From contig CP121321.1 of the NCBI GenBank assembly GCA_043585095.1, positions 1,550,001 to 1,614,000 on the forward strand: 64,000 nt of DNA. Reading direction: 5' to 3'. Position numbers and translations under genes: made by a program. Origin of the DNA: JANQIO01 sp043585095 (lineage in GTDB: Bacteria; Pseudomonadota; Gammaproteobacteria; Pseudomonadales; Halieaceae). This document shows, piece after piece, positions 1 through 7,792 of this stretch (positions within the stretch are counted from its first letter, which is position 1; the number at the start of each line of letters is the position of its first letter). The notes beneath the pieces were generated by a model. The model searched no databases, was not told the origin of the DNA, and saw only the letters and a program-made list of their open reading frames with translations.

Positions 1-1
1 G

Positions 2-3000
2 CTGGATCCCGAGGATATACCCATCACGGAGCCCCCGGCCGACGAAGGGGACGTGTTTGATGAGGTACTCGAAGAGGGAGATCCGCTCAGCCCAAAGCTA
101 GATGGCGCCTCCGAACCAGAGCTTACTCTGGAGAGTGAAGGCGCCGACGCGAGTGCAGTAGAAGAAGCTGAGTTTGGCGTTGAAGAAATATCCTTTGATG
201 ACACGCTTCCCGACCTCAGCGACCTGGAAGACGACATATCTGATTTCGAATCCAGCGACCTTGATGAGGACGATGGCGATACTTTGTCGGTGCTCGGCGA
301 CGATTCGGAAGTAGAAGCGACCGCAGACCTGGAAGGTTTGGAAGATGATCCCGACAGTTCGGATAACAGCCCCTCTGAGCCGCAAATACCTGAACTGGAA
401 TCGTCGCCTGCAGCCGAATCCCAAGAAAGAGCAGACCTTGATTCAGACACTGCAGGTGACGTGAGTCTGGATAGTGCGGCGTTGGATGATGTTGCATTTG
501 ATCTGGAGGATGAGGCTGTCGACGCCGCAGCTGAATCAGATTCGCTGGAAAGCCTCGATACACTCCCAGCCTATGAGTCGACACTGGACGACAACGATGA
601 CTTTTCGTTTACGGAGCTCTCTTCTCTGGATATCGCTGATAACGAGGAAGAGATCAGCCCCATGGAGGAGTTGGATGACGGCGTTGTCACGGAGGAATCC
701 GGCGACTCTGGCTCGAGTTTCAACATCGAAACAGATGATTCGCTAGATACGCTATCTTATGACGATGGTTCTGATGACGACTTATCAAATGTCAGTCAGC
801 CTGACTCTGCCAGCCTGGAAGATAGCAGCGCCGCGGCTGAAGCACCGAAGCCCACGGGTGATGAAGGCGGCGAGGCACCTGCCCAGAGCGAGCCAGACGC
901 GGCGTCCTTCCAGGTCGTTGATATCGACGTAGAACTGCTGGAGATATTCCTGGAGACCCTGGATGACTCTATTGAAACCGTTGATACCTCTGCTGCAACC
1001 CTGGAGAGTGATCCGGAAAAGTCTCTGCAACGCCTCAAGAATACTTTGCATACCCTCAAGGGCGGTGCGAATTCGATTGGCCTTCGCAACTACGGGGCAC
1101 TGGTCCACGAGTTTGAGAGCAAAATTGAAGCTCTTGAATTCAGTGGCACGCTTAGGGAGAAGTCCGGGCAATCCGAACTTTATGCTCAGCTCGATCTTTT
1201 GAATGAAGCGTCGCAGCACGTCAAGCTGCATCGCACTGACTGGGGCGTCAATCGGCCTTCAGTCGATGTGCAACAGAGTGATGAAGCGCCCGTGGGCGAT
1301 GATGCGGAAGAAATGCCGGTTGCTGACCGCGTTGACTCTATCCGCGTTGGCACGAATCGAATTGACAGGCTGCTTGATATGGGCCTGGAAGTGAGTATGA
1401 GTAACGTGCGTGCTCGTCGCGCACTTGACCTCGCGCATCAGGATAGAGTCTCGGTGCAGTCGCTCGCCAGACGCGTCGAGGAAATTGTCGATAAGCTGTC
1501 TCTTCAGCTCGATACTGAGATTCAGGCTAAGACAGAAGCCGTGCCGGAAGGCTTCAGTTTCGATCCACTGGAAATGGATCGGCTGACGGAAAAGCAGAGC
1601 CTGGCGGCAATTCTTCGTGAAGCGGCATATGACTTACATGAAGAGGCCAAAGGGCTAGGCGAGCACGTCAATACGGCAATGTCAGAAGCGGTTTCCTCAA
1701 GCCGGCTGATTGAAGGCACGCAGAGCGATCTGCGCTTGCTTCGCCTGGTTGCCTTTTCACGACTTGGCCCCGGCTTTCGTCGATTGGTCAATCAGGTTAG
1801 CCGTCAATTAGGCAAAGACGTTGATTTTGATTTGACCTGTGATGAGGGCGGCCTGGACGTCTCTGTGTTTGAGCAGGTTAAAACCGCGCTGGAGCACATG
1901 CTGCGTAATGCGGTTGATCACGGCATTGAAATGCCGGAAGAGCGAAAAGCCAGGGGTAAGTCGGAAAGCGGCAAGGTTTCTTTAATCATTTATCGTCAGG
2001 CTGCCGAATTTGTTATCCGCCTAATGGATGACGGGAAGGGACTGGCGCCTGAGACGCTGCGCAAAAAGGCTGTTGAGCGCGGCATTCTAAAAGAAGATGA
2101 GCGTATCTCAGAGAAGGACGCCCTCCAGCTTATTTTCAACAGCGGCCTGTCGACAGCAGATAAGGTTACAGACATCTCCGGACGCGGTGTGGGAATGGAC
2201 GTCGTACAGCAGTCCATCGCACAAATTGGTGGCAACGTTCAGGTAAGCTCCAAAGCGGGATTTTATACCCAGTTTGATATTCGGGTGCCGGCTAGCATTA
2301 TGGTTAACGGTGCGTTGCTGGCAGCAATTGGGGAAGAAGAAGTCGCCGTGCCGCTGACGTCATTGGATGGCTCTGACTTCAGGCAGCGCGACGAGATTCT
2401 CAGCACCCTGGAAGCAGAGGACGGACGCCTGACCTTCCGTAACGAACAATATGAGCTTCGTTATTTGGGTAGCGTCCGTAGTGCTGGCATTACCATCACT
2501 GCCGACACCATGGCCGAATTTCTGCCGGTGCTTTTCGCCCGCCACGGCCGTCGTCGCGTTGCGTTCTTTGCAGACTCTGTGACCAATGCGGAAGAATTGG
2601 TGATCAGAAGCCTGGGGGCACAGTTCACCGGCGTCCCGGGTATCGCTGGCGGTTCTCTTAAGCCCGATGGACAGCCGGTGTTGGCGCTGGATCTCAATGA
2701 ACTGATTCGCCAGGTGGATTATGCGGACTCTCAAGGCGAATCTGATATTGAAGAGACCGATAATCGCATCGTAGTGCTGTGCGTAGACGACTCTGTAATG
2801 ATGCGTCGAACGTATGAAAAACGCCTTGCAAGCCTGCACTACGATGTTGTTACCGCGGAAGACGGTGAAGCGGCTCTCGACTATCTGGCGGAAGCCACGC
2901 GGCCACCGGACTTTATCTTTACCGACCTGGAAATGCCGAATATGAACGGCTTTGATTTCATCGCCAATATGCGCCGGCTACCTGTCATGGCAGAGGTGCC

Positions 3001-3154
3001 GACAGTTGTAGTGTCGTCACGTGATGGTGACAAGCACCGCGCCGAGGCCAATAAAGTCGGGGCAACTGATTTTATGGCCAAGGGTTCAAATAGCGCTGAA
3101 GGGATGCAGGCAATGATTCAGCGTTACCTAACCAGTCCCACAATAGCAGGGTAG
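2..3154 (+). CDS. chpA: ChpA-type CheA/receiver hybrid histidine kinase (5' truncated)
   Basis: This is the C-terminal part of a very large chemosensory kinase of the type IV pilus (Chp/Pil) pathway. The frame is open to the first base, so the true start lies outside the window; numbering here is from the GTG at 53. The first ~290 residues are an acidic Asp/Glu/Ser-rich linker. An Hpt domain follows, with the phospho-acceptor His at about 333 in HTLKGGA. The CheA-type ATPase has an N box LRNAVDHG (~617), a G1 box DDGKGL (~659) and a G2 box GRGVGMD (~710). A divergent CheW-like region follows, then a receiver domain with DD at 912-913, phospho-Asp 958 and Lys 1010. In Pseudomonas ChpA, several Hpt domains precede this part. 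A CheW gene starts 10 bp downstream. The family and hybrid architecture are clear; assignment to twitching rather than another CheA pathway rests on the C-terminal receiver and the neighbours. Confidence 0.93.
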   Translation: MDPEDIPITEPPADEGDVFDEVLEEGDPLSPKLDGASEPELTLESEGADASAVEEAEFGVEEISFDDTLPDLSDLEDDISDFESSDLDEDDGDTLSVLGDDSEVEATADLEGLEDDPDSSDNSPSEPQIPELESSPAAESQERADLDSDTAGDVSLDSAALDDVAFDLEDEAVDAAAESDSLESLDTLPAYESTLDDNDDFSFTELSSLDIADNEEEISPMEELDDGVVTEESGDSGSSFNIETDDSLDTLSYDDGSDDDLSNVSQPDSASLEDSSAAAEAPKPTGDEGGEAPAQSEPDAASFQVVDIDVELLEIFLETLDDSIETVDTSAATLESDPEKSLQRLKNTLHTLKGGANSIGLRNYGALVHEFESKIEALEFSGTLREKSGQSELYAQLDLLNEASQHVKLHRTDWGVNRPSVDVQQSDEAPVGDDAEEMPVADRVDSIRVGTNRIDRLLDMGLEVSMSNVRARRALDLAHQDRVSVQSLARRVEEIVDKLSLQLDTEIQAKTEAVPEGFSFDPLEMDRLTEKQSLAAILREAAYDLHEEAKGLGEHVNTAMSEAVSSSRLIEGTQSDLRLLRLVAFSRLGPGFRRLVNQVSRQLGKDVDFDLTCDEGGLDVSVFEQVKTALEHMLRNAVDHGIEMPEERKARGKSESGKVSLIIYRQAAEFVIRLMDDGKGLAPETLRKKAVERGILKEDERISEKDALQLIFNSGLSTADKVTDISGRGVGMDVVQQSIAQIGGNVQVSSKAGFYTQFDIRVPASIMVNGALLAAIGEEEVAVPLTSLDGSDFRQRDEILSTLEAEDGRLTFRNEQYELRYLGSVRSAGITITADTMAEFLPVLFARHGRRRVAFFADSVTNAEELVIRSLGAQFTGVPGIAGGSLKPDGQPVLALDLNELIRQVDYADSQGESDIEETDNRIVVLCVDDSVMMRRTYEKRLASLHYDVVTAEDGEAALDYLAEATRPPDFIFTDLEMPNMNGFDFIANMRRLPVMAEVPTVVVSSRDGDKHRAEANKVGATDFMAKGSNSAEGMQAMIQRYLTSPTIAG

Positions 3155-3164
3155 GGGATAAGCG

Positions 3165-3596
3165 ATGGCAAACGTCTCTCCGGTTGATACGCTCGATATA
3201 GCCATGCTGCCTCTGGCAGACGGGCGGCATATCATTTTGCCTCTGGAAGCCCTTGCGGAGGTGCAGCAGGTGAACTTTGCCGGCCGAGTTGGCAGTGATC
3301 TCGGTGAGTTTGCCTGGCGCGGCTATGATTTAAAGATTGAGTCGCTGGATAAAGCCTGTGGGCTGTCAGACCCCGATCCGGAGCGACTGACGACGGTTGG
3401 CGTATTCAAGGCAGATAAATCCCAAGAGCCACCTTTTCGCGCCTTTGCCTTTTCGGGAACCGCCTCGCCGGGTCGGATCGAGCCTAGCTGGCTGTCCGAG
3501 GTAGATTTGCCGGCGGAGGGAGTTTTTACCGGCGCGACACGGCTTCACAACGAGCTTTATCTGTTACCGGATTTGGACAAGCTTCTGTATAGCTAA
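3165..3596 (+). CDS. CheW-like chemotaxis coupling protein (ChpC-like)
   Basis: This 143-residue protein is almost entirely one CheW-like domain. The opening MLPLADGRHIILPLEALAEV matches the start of CheW/PilI/ChpC folds, which link receptors to the CheA kinase. It follows the chpA-type gene by only 10 bp on the same strand and has a purine-rich site (GGGGATAAG) before ATG, so co-transcription is likely. ChpC occupies a similar place near chpA in Pseudomonas, but sequence identity between CheW paralogues is too low to choose ChpC over PilI by eye. Two small G+C hairpins lie in the 34 bp between its stop and the convergent gene, but neither is followed by a T-run. Confidence 0.85.
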   Translation: MANVSPVDTLDIAMLPLADGRHIILPLEALAEVQQVNFAGRVGSDLGEFAWRGYDLKIESLDKACGLSDPDPERLTTVGVFKADKSQEPPFRAFAFSGTASPGRIEPSWLSEVDLPAEGVFTGATRLHNELYLLPDLDKLLYS

Positions 3597-3630
3597 CGCC
3601 TTTTTGGCGCGAGCAGCCCTGCCAGCGGGG

Positions 3631-4026
3631 CTAGCCTAAGAACCGGGCATGGCTTTCTCTGGCAAGGCGTTCAATATGCGCACAGCGCTTTGGATAATGC
3701 CGTTTCATGAGCTCCGCGACTCGATTTAAGTCCAACACCCCCGAATGCACAACAACGTAACGACCCGCTCTACGGTCATAGCTAATGATGACGCCATCGT
3801 GCGAGCACAGTCTGCTCTTGACGTAGTGAAAGGTTCGCTCACTGCAGTCCGTGGCGCTGCTGAAAACGCTTGGATCGTCCGTGTGGATAAGATGCAGTGC
3901 TAGCAGCACGAGGTATTTTCGATGCGGATTCTTGGGTAATACCGGTTCAAGCGACTCGTCTGCGACGTCAGCGGACAGCGTAGTGCTTGATGCGGCGGGG
4001 TTCACGTCGGAAACGGTTTGGGACAT
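3631..4026 (-). CDS. Unrecognised 131-residue protein, possible winged-helix DNA-binding protein
   Basis: I do not recognise this family. After a polar N-terminus of about 35 residues there is a compact segment (LVLLALHLIHTDDPSVFSS, then a helix around CSERTFHYVKSRL, then a strand pair around VIISYDRRAGRYVVVHSG). This looks like helix-turn-helix plus wing, and the C-terminus is basic (RHYPKRCAHIERLARE). No catalytic motif is visible. It lies between two chemosensory genes and is convergent with the CheW gene. An imperfect 13-bp palindrome (ACTAGTGACCAGT, 4062-4074) sits 36 bp upstream of the ATG and could be an autoregulatory operator. The DNA-binding role is inferred from shape only. Confidence 0.6.
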   Translation of the reverse strand: MSQTVSDVNPAASSTTLSADVADESLEPVLPKNPHRKYLVLLALHLIHTDDPSVFSSATDCSERTFHYVKSRLCSHDGVIISYDRRAGRYVVVHSGVLDLNRVAELMKRHYPKRCAHIERLARESHARFLG

Positions 4027-4238
4027 AAGTTTGGGGTCTAGCCCTGTACGCTCTATATGCTACTAGTGACCAGTAACCTTAATGACCGCAACAGACAAAT
4101 CAAGGCATTTCTCAAGCCACGACACCTAAAGCAACCAGGTCCAGGAACGCAATGCTTATGGCTGTGCACTTCCGACGAATGGGTGCGCGCGAGGTCTGTT
4201 AGAGCGGCAACGCCGACCAGGGGCGGTGGCAGTAGGCT

Positions 4239-5156
4239 CTATCTGTATAGGGAGCAAAGCTTTTCAGCGAGCTCGTCCGGTGTGCCCGTCTCAGTTACCA
4301 GGCCGGTTGCTATTGCCATTTCTGGCATCGAAGGTGCTTCGCAACTGTGTGGGCTCTGTGCCCATATACGCGTCCCTAATTGCGCTATTGCCGGCAGTCC
4401 CAGACGGCCGTCCGCACCGGCGCCGCTGAAAACAATGGCCCCGGCGGGTGCTGGATTCATGCCGCAGCTGGCCAGCAGCACCTGGGTAAGATTAGGCGTT
4501 TCCGGCGTTTGCCATTCTTCGCGGGCGCTGGAAATTTCCCCTTTATTGCCGAAACGGATTATGCGGCTGGCTGGTGCAATTAACACGTGTCCGACGTTTA
4601 ACCAGTGCCGGCCCAGAGCCAGGGTGCACTTGATACCACGATTGGCGCTAGACATCGCGAGCAGCGTCGACTCCTGTCGCGGATTGATGTGCTGTGCGTA
4701 CAGGAATGCGACCGGAGGTAGATCGTCCATGGCGCGTAAAAACTTTCTCATTGCGCCAAACGCACCCGTTGAGCCAACCAATATCCAGGTACCCTTTACC
4801 GCTTGATACGCCGAGGGAGATGACACCATTGTGTCATCCTGCGAATCACGTATGTGGCCAGTCCACTTGTCGAGTGTCGCAATAATGCGCTCGCACCATC
4901 GTCGGTAGTCTTCAAGATTGTCTGTAGAAGGGCGATTGCTTAAGGCCAACAGTCTGGGCTCAAGCCAAATTGTTGCGTCAGCTACGGTGTTGCTGTCGTC
5001 ACAGTCGACGACCCAGGCGTCCACTTCGGCCACCTGGCCTTCTACCAGACTGTCTGGCGTAACCAACGCGACTTCGTAGTCGGCGCGCTGGACATAGCCT
5101 GCGAGTATGGGCGAGCGGTGGTCACTTATAAGTCCGATGCGGGGCTTTACTGACAT
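4239..5156 (-). CDS. chpB: ChpB-like CheB methylesterase
   Basis: This 305-residue protein has a C-terminal CheB-type protein-glutamate methylesterase domain. The likely catalytic triad is Ser129 (GSTGAFG), His156 (AQHINP) and Asp249 (FSGAGADG), and the APSMPEMA segment typical of CheB lies near the C-terminus. The first ~75 residues resemble a degenerate receiver fold (IGLISDH, VDAWVVDCDD) without a convincing phosphorylation pocket, as in ChpB-like proteins. It would remove methyl groups from the pilus chemoreceptor. It is encoded opposite chpA and separated from it by the 131-residue gene, whereas Pseudomonas chpB follows chpA on the same strand. The enzyme class is firm; the name ChpB depends on context. 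Confidence 0.82.
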   Translation of the reverse strand: MSVKPRIGLISDHRSPILAGYVQRADYEVALVTPDSLVEGQVAEVDAWVVDCDDSNTVADATIWLEPRLLALSNRPSTDNLEDYRRWCERIIATLDKWTGHIRDSQDDTMVSSPSAYQAVKGTWILVGSTGAFGAMRKFLRAMDDLPPVAFLYAQHINPRQESTLLAMSSANRGIKCTLALGRHWLNVGHVLIAPASRIIRFGNKGEISSAREEWQTPETPNLTQVLLASCGMNPAPAGAIVFSGAGADGRLGLPAIAQLGTRIWAQSPHSCEAPSMPEMAIATGLVTETGTPDELAEKLCSLYR

Positions 5157-5342
5157 TGCTTAACTCTATATTGATCAAGGCATAGAACAACAGGCCAGAC
5201 GGTTTGGGGCAACATATCTTTTTTCATAAACGCCAGTTTTGTGATTAAGCTGCACTTTTGCGCGTTTTAAGACTGCTGTCCTCCCCTCTGGACAGTAGAA
5301 AGTGTATATTTCGTCGCCCATAGGGACAAAAGTTAGGACGTC

Positions 5343-6020
5343 ATGGCACGACCCGTTGATTTGGCCAGTTTTGACGCGCGGTACCTTAGTATCCTGCGCC
5401 GCTTCCCGAACCACACTCTTGAGAACGCCTGTCTGGTCATGCCCGCACCCGCGGCAGACGGCGCCATCGTCTTTGCTGCGAGTCATAACCACCACTACCT
5501 GGTGTTTCACGACCCGCAGGGGTTTAGCGATGGTGTTTACGAGTTCAGTTTATCCGAATCCTTCTTTGATGCGATAAGCCTTCAGCACATGGTGGGAGGT
5601 AATGTTGATACGGGTTTGCGGTTGGCGCTGTCTAACGTCGATTATCGCTTGTATAACGGCACTGAAAACCTTCGCATGTATGAGCCCAGCGCAGACCCCG
5701 AGGTGGCGTTCACCTGGTCGGGTAGGATCGGGCGGGCGCATGAGGGCTTGCGCGAGACCTTCGACGCGATTCTATACCTGCACCAGAGCGGCAGCAGCGT
5801 GCCCGTGGAGCAGCGACTTAGCCCAACCTACTTCAGCGAAATACATTACATTCAGGGTCAGCTACAGAAGCACAGCCCGGTTGCGGTTGATCATCGTTGG
5901 ATACGCCTGCCAGATGACAGCGTGCGATGTCTGAGTCAGTTCACTGCGGTCGCAGGCTCGCCGGGGAAGGTGCAGGCCATAGTATGTGTCGATGCCGATA
6001 TGGCGATGGGGCAGGTTTAG
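5343..6020 (+). CDS. Unrecognised 225-residue protein
   Basis: This is a clean single frame with no overlapping candidate on the other strand. It has no signal peptide and no membrane segment, so it is probably cytoplasmic. Mixed alpha/beta character is suggested by alternating hydrophobic strands (GAIVFAASHNHHYLVFHDP) and a C-terminal half (RWIRLPDDSVRCLSQFTAVAGSPGKVQAIVCVDADM) that resembles the last strands of a PAS-like sensor fold. No enzymatic motif is visible. It is transcribed divergently from chpB, with 186 bp between the starts, and converges on folD. A sensory or accessory role for the pilus chemosensory system is possible but is context-based speculation. Confidence 0.7.
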   Translation: MARPVDLASFDARYLSILRRFPNHTLENACLVMPAPAADGAIVFAASHNHHYLVFHDPQGFSDGVYEFSLSESFFDAISLQHMVGGNVDTGLRLALSNVDYRLYNGTENLRMYEPSADPEVAFTWSGRIGRAHEGLRETFDAILYLHQSGSSVPVEQRLSPTYFSEIHYIQGQLQKHSPVAVDHRWIRLPDDSVRCLSQFTAVAGSPGKVQAIVCVDADMAMGQV

Positions 6021-6066
6021 CGGGCTATTTCTCCAGGCATTGCTGCGACGATCGGCCAGGCTGTTT

Positions 6067-6105
6067 TGACAAGCGGGTTGCACATTGGCGCTGCTTGTCA
6101 GCGCC
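6067..6105. terminator. Strong hairpin between convergent genes
   Basis: GGCGCTG (6087-6093), loop CTTGT and CAGCGCC (6099-6105) form a perfect 7-bp stem. A competing outer pairing TGACAAGC (6067-6074) with GCTTGTCA (6093-6100) overlaps it, so two mutually exclusive folds exist. It sits between the 3' ends of the 225-residue gene and folD and could terminate both transcripts, but there is no good T-run on either side. Confidence 0.35.
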
Positions 6106-6119
6106 TGAATTGCCAGCGA

Positions 6120-6965
6120 CTAGCCGATTGATTTTTCACCTGACTCGACGCATTGATAGATCAGCGTATTGATAGTCATGGGTCCGACGCCTCCCGGTAC
6201 GGGTGTATAAGCAGCGGCGCGCTCGACAATGGCTGACAGCTCGATGTCACCAACTCCGCCGGGGTGGTAGCCCGCATCCACCACGACAGCCCCGTCCTTA
6301 ATCCATTCCCCTTTGATAAATTCGGGTTTCCCGACGGCGCCGACCAGTATGTCGGCTTGCGAGATCAGCTCAGGGAGATTTTGGCTCCTCGAGTGGCAGA
6401 TCGTAACCGTTGCGTTTTTCTCTAACAGCATCATGGCCATCGGTTTGCCGAGAATTGGGGATCGACCCACCACAACGGCATGCTTGCCTTCGATGGGTAT
6501 TTGGTAGTGCTCCAGGATGCGCATGATCCCCTGCGGTGTGGCGCAACCGTAAGCATCCTCGCCCATGGCCATGCGCCCAAAGCCAAGGCAGGTGACGCCG
6601 TCGACGTCCTTGTTCAGTGCTATCGCGTCAAAGCATCGGCGTTCATCGATCTGCGGTGGAACAGGGTGCTGTAACAGGATGCCGTGTACGTCAGGATCCG
6701 CATTAAGGTTGTCGATTTTCGCCAGCAGTTCGTCTGTTGTTGTTTCAGCGGACATTTCAATTGCGACAGATTCCATGCCGATCCGCCTGCAAGCATTGCC
6801 TTTCATCTTGACGTACGTGGCCGATGCGGGATCGCTGCCTACAAGGATGGTTGCCAGTATGGGGGTCTTGCCGCCGGATTTTTCGCGCAAACTATCGACA
6901 CGTTGCCCAAGTTCCAATTCTGTTTGGGCTGCCAGGGTTTTGCCGTCGAGAATCGTCGCAGGCAT
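6120..6965 (-). CDS. folD: Methylenetetrahydrofolate dehydrogenase/cyclohydrolase FolD
   Basis: FolD interconverts 5,10-methylene-, 5,10-methenyl- and 10-formyl-tetrahydrofolate in cytoplasmic one-carbon metabolism. I place the start at the internal ATG at 6965 (281 aa), because family homology begins at MPATILDGK and GGAG lies just upstream; the frame extends 20 codons further but without homology. Catalytic Tyr51 and Lys55 (TYVKMK), the NADP loop GRSPILGKP and the C-terminal signature TPVPGGVGPMT are intact. The substrate loop reads GILLQHPVPP and a later segment AGYHPGGVGD; both differ from the usual proteobacterial forms (QLPLP, VGIN) and resemble a divergent FolD subtype. Divergent tRNA genes lie upstream, as I recall for folD in Pseudomonas. 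Confidence 0.95.
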   Translation of the reverse strand: MPATILDGKTLAAQTELELGQRVDSLREKSGGKTPILATILVGSDPASATYVKMKGNACRRIGMESVAIEMSAETTTDELLAKIDNLNADPDVHGILLQHPVPPQIDERRCFDAIALNKDVDGVTCLGFGRMAMGEDAYGCATPQGIMRILEHYQIPIEGKHAVVVGRSPILGKPMAMMLLEKNATVTICHSRSQNLPELISQADILVGAVGKPEFIKGEWIKDGAVVVDAGYHPGGVGDIELSAIVERAAAYTPVPGGVGPMTINTLIYQCVESGEKSIG

Positions 6966-7023
6966 GTGCGCTCCATAGTCCGTGGTATGAGGCGGCGAAG
7001 TATCGCATGGTGATTGCTGTTGC

Positions 7024-7059
7024 AAAAGCGATGGTCCCTATAAAAGCGATGGTCGCTGG
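7024..7059. repeat. 18-bp tandem duplication
   Basis: Two adjacent 18-bp units share AAAAGCGATGGTC exactly and then diverge over the last five bases. They lie between the folD start and the tRNA promoter. This is one of several short tandem duplications in the gaps of this window. Confidence 0.7.
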
Positions 7060-7079
7060 AAAAGAGAGCGGTGCTTTAA

Positions 7080-7108
7080 TTGACGCATAAGAGAGCCGCG
7101 GGTATTAT
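7080..7108 (+). promoter_or_regulatory. Sigma70 promoter of the tRNA operon
   Basis: A -35 hexamer TTGACG (7080-7085) and a -10 hexamer TATTAT (7103-7108) are separated by exactly 17 bp. They are followed by a G+C-rich discriminator (TCGCGCTCC), the arrangement typical of stringently controlled stable-RNA promoters. Transcription would start near 7115, about 30 bp before tRNA-Pro. Each hexamer differs from consensus at one position. Confidence 0.75.
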
Positions 7109-7144
7109 TCGCGCTCCTTGAAGCACGCTGCTTTTGGGATATGT

Positions 7145-7221
7145 CGGGGTATAGCGCAGTCTGGTAGCGCGCCTGCTTTGGGAGCAGGATGTCGGGGGTT
7201 CGAATCCCTCTACCCCGACCA
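7145..7221 (+). tRNA. tRNA-Pro (anticodon TGG)
   Basis: A full cloverleaf can be drawn. Acceptor strands CGGGGTA and TACCCCG, D arm GCGC...GCGC, anticodon stem CCTGC/GCAGG around loop TTTGGGA (anticodon TGG), T stem GGGGG/CCCTC around TTCGAAT, discriminator A and encoded CCA. The 77-nt length and the 5' C-G pair match bacterial tRNA-Pro. It is the first gene after the promoter at 7080-7108. Confidence 0.96.
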
Positions 7222-7382
7222 CTTCTACAGCACGCTGATCGCAGCTTGTAGAGCTCGAATGTGGAACACCCTCAGGGGCTCGCAGATTTCATGCCTTGGC
7301 TTTTTGTCTACAGCACATAAAGCACAGAGCATACCGCAGTGCCACTGCAGCAGTTCAGCATAAGATGTTTGTAGATCGCAGT

Positions 7383-7459
7383 GGTGGCCGTAGCTCATCA
7401 GGTAGAGCACCGGATTGTGACTCCGGAGGTGGGGGGTTCGAGACCCCTCGGCCACCCCA
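7383..7459 (+). tRNA. tRNA-His (anticodon GTG)
   Basis: Acceptor strands GTGGCCG/CGGCCAC, D stem GCTC/GAGC, anticodon stem CCGGA/TCCGG around TTGTGAC (anticodon GTG), T stem with TTCGAGA, and encoded CCA. The extra 5' G at 7383 can pair with discriminator C at 7456, the identity element specific to tRNA-His. About 160 bp separate it from tRNA-Pro, and I see no other gene in that spacer. Confidence 0.96.
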
Positions 7460-7491
7460 TTTTTATTCTGCCTTCAGCTTGCGATGCCTAC

Positions 7492-7545
7492 CAAGTAAGA
7501 GAATAATCCGTCCCGCTCATCTTCTTCCGCCCGTAGCTCAGCTGG
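7492..7545 (+). repeat. 54-bp direct repeat, copy 1 (leader plus tRNA-Arg 5' end)
   Basis: These 54 bp recur identically 170 bp downstream (copy 2). The block contains a 35-bp leader followed by the first 19 bases of the tRNA-Arg gene. Similarity continues, imperfectly, about 15 bp further upstream (both copies have GCTTGC followed by an ATG-CCT-like stretch), so the original duplicated unit was slightly longer. Confidence 0.95.
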
Positions 7546-7556
7546 GTGAGGAGAGC
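7527..7556 (+). pseudogene. 5' half of a tRNA-Arg gene (acceptor strand plus D arm)
   Basis: The sequence begins with the acceptor strand CCGCCCG and continues TAGCTCAGCTGG, identical to the intact tRNA-Arg 170 bp downstream. It then becomes an enlarged D loop (GTGAGGA) and a matching GAGC. After that, tRNA similarity stops: there is no anticodon arm, T arm or 3' acceptor strand. A run of hairpins takes its place. It cannot fold as a functional tRNA by itself. Confidence 0.8.
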
Positions 7557-7560
7557 GTTT

Positions 7561-7652
7561 GCAAAGCATCGCTTTGCGCGAAGGCGAACGACTGCGAGCT
7601 GTGCTCGCAGGCCGGACCGCGGAGCGGGAGCAACGGCAAGCCGAAGGCTTGC
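7561..7652 (+). other. Array of four consecutive triloop hairpins
   Basis: Four perfect stems, each closed by a 3-nt loop, follow one another. GCAAAGC-ATC-GCTTTGC (7561-7577), CTGCGAGC-TGT-GCTCGCAG (7592-7610), CCGC-GGA-GCGG (7617-7627) and GCAAGCC-GAA-GGCTTGC (7636-7652). Spacers of 6-14 bp are mostly purines. The array sits between the tRNA-Arg 5' fragment and the second copy of the 54-bp leader repeat. It contains no coding potential. It may be a REP-like mobile palindromic element or a transcript-processing region inside the tRNA operon. Confidence 0.85.
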
Positions 7653-7661
7653 TATGGCCTG

Positions 7662-7773
<112 letters not shown>

Positions 7774-7792
7774 TATCCCCCGCGATATGCCC

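Noticed and set aside
4057..4806. A 249-codon open frame on the plus strand
   Set aside because: It lies opposite the ChpB methylesterase, whose catalytic motifs are intact; the plus-strand translation has no domain-like pattern.
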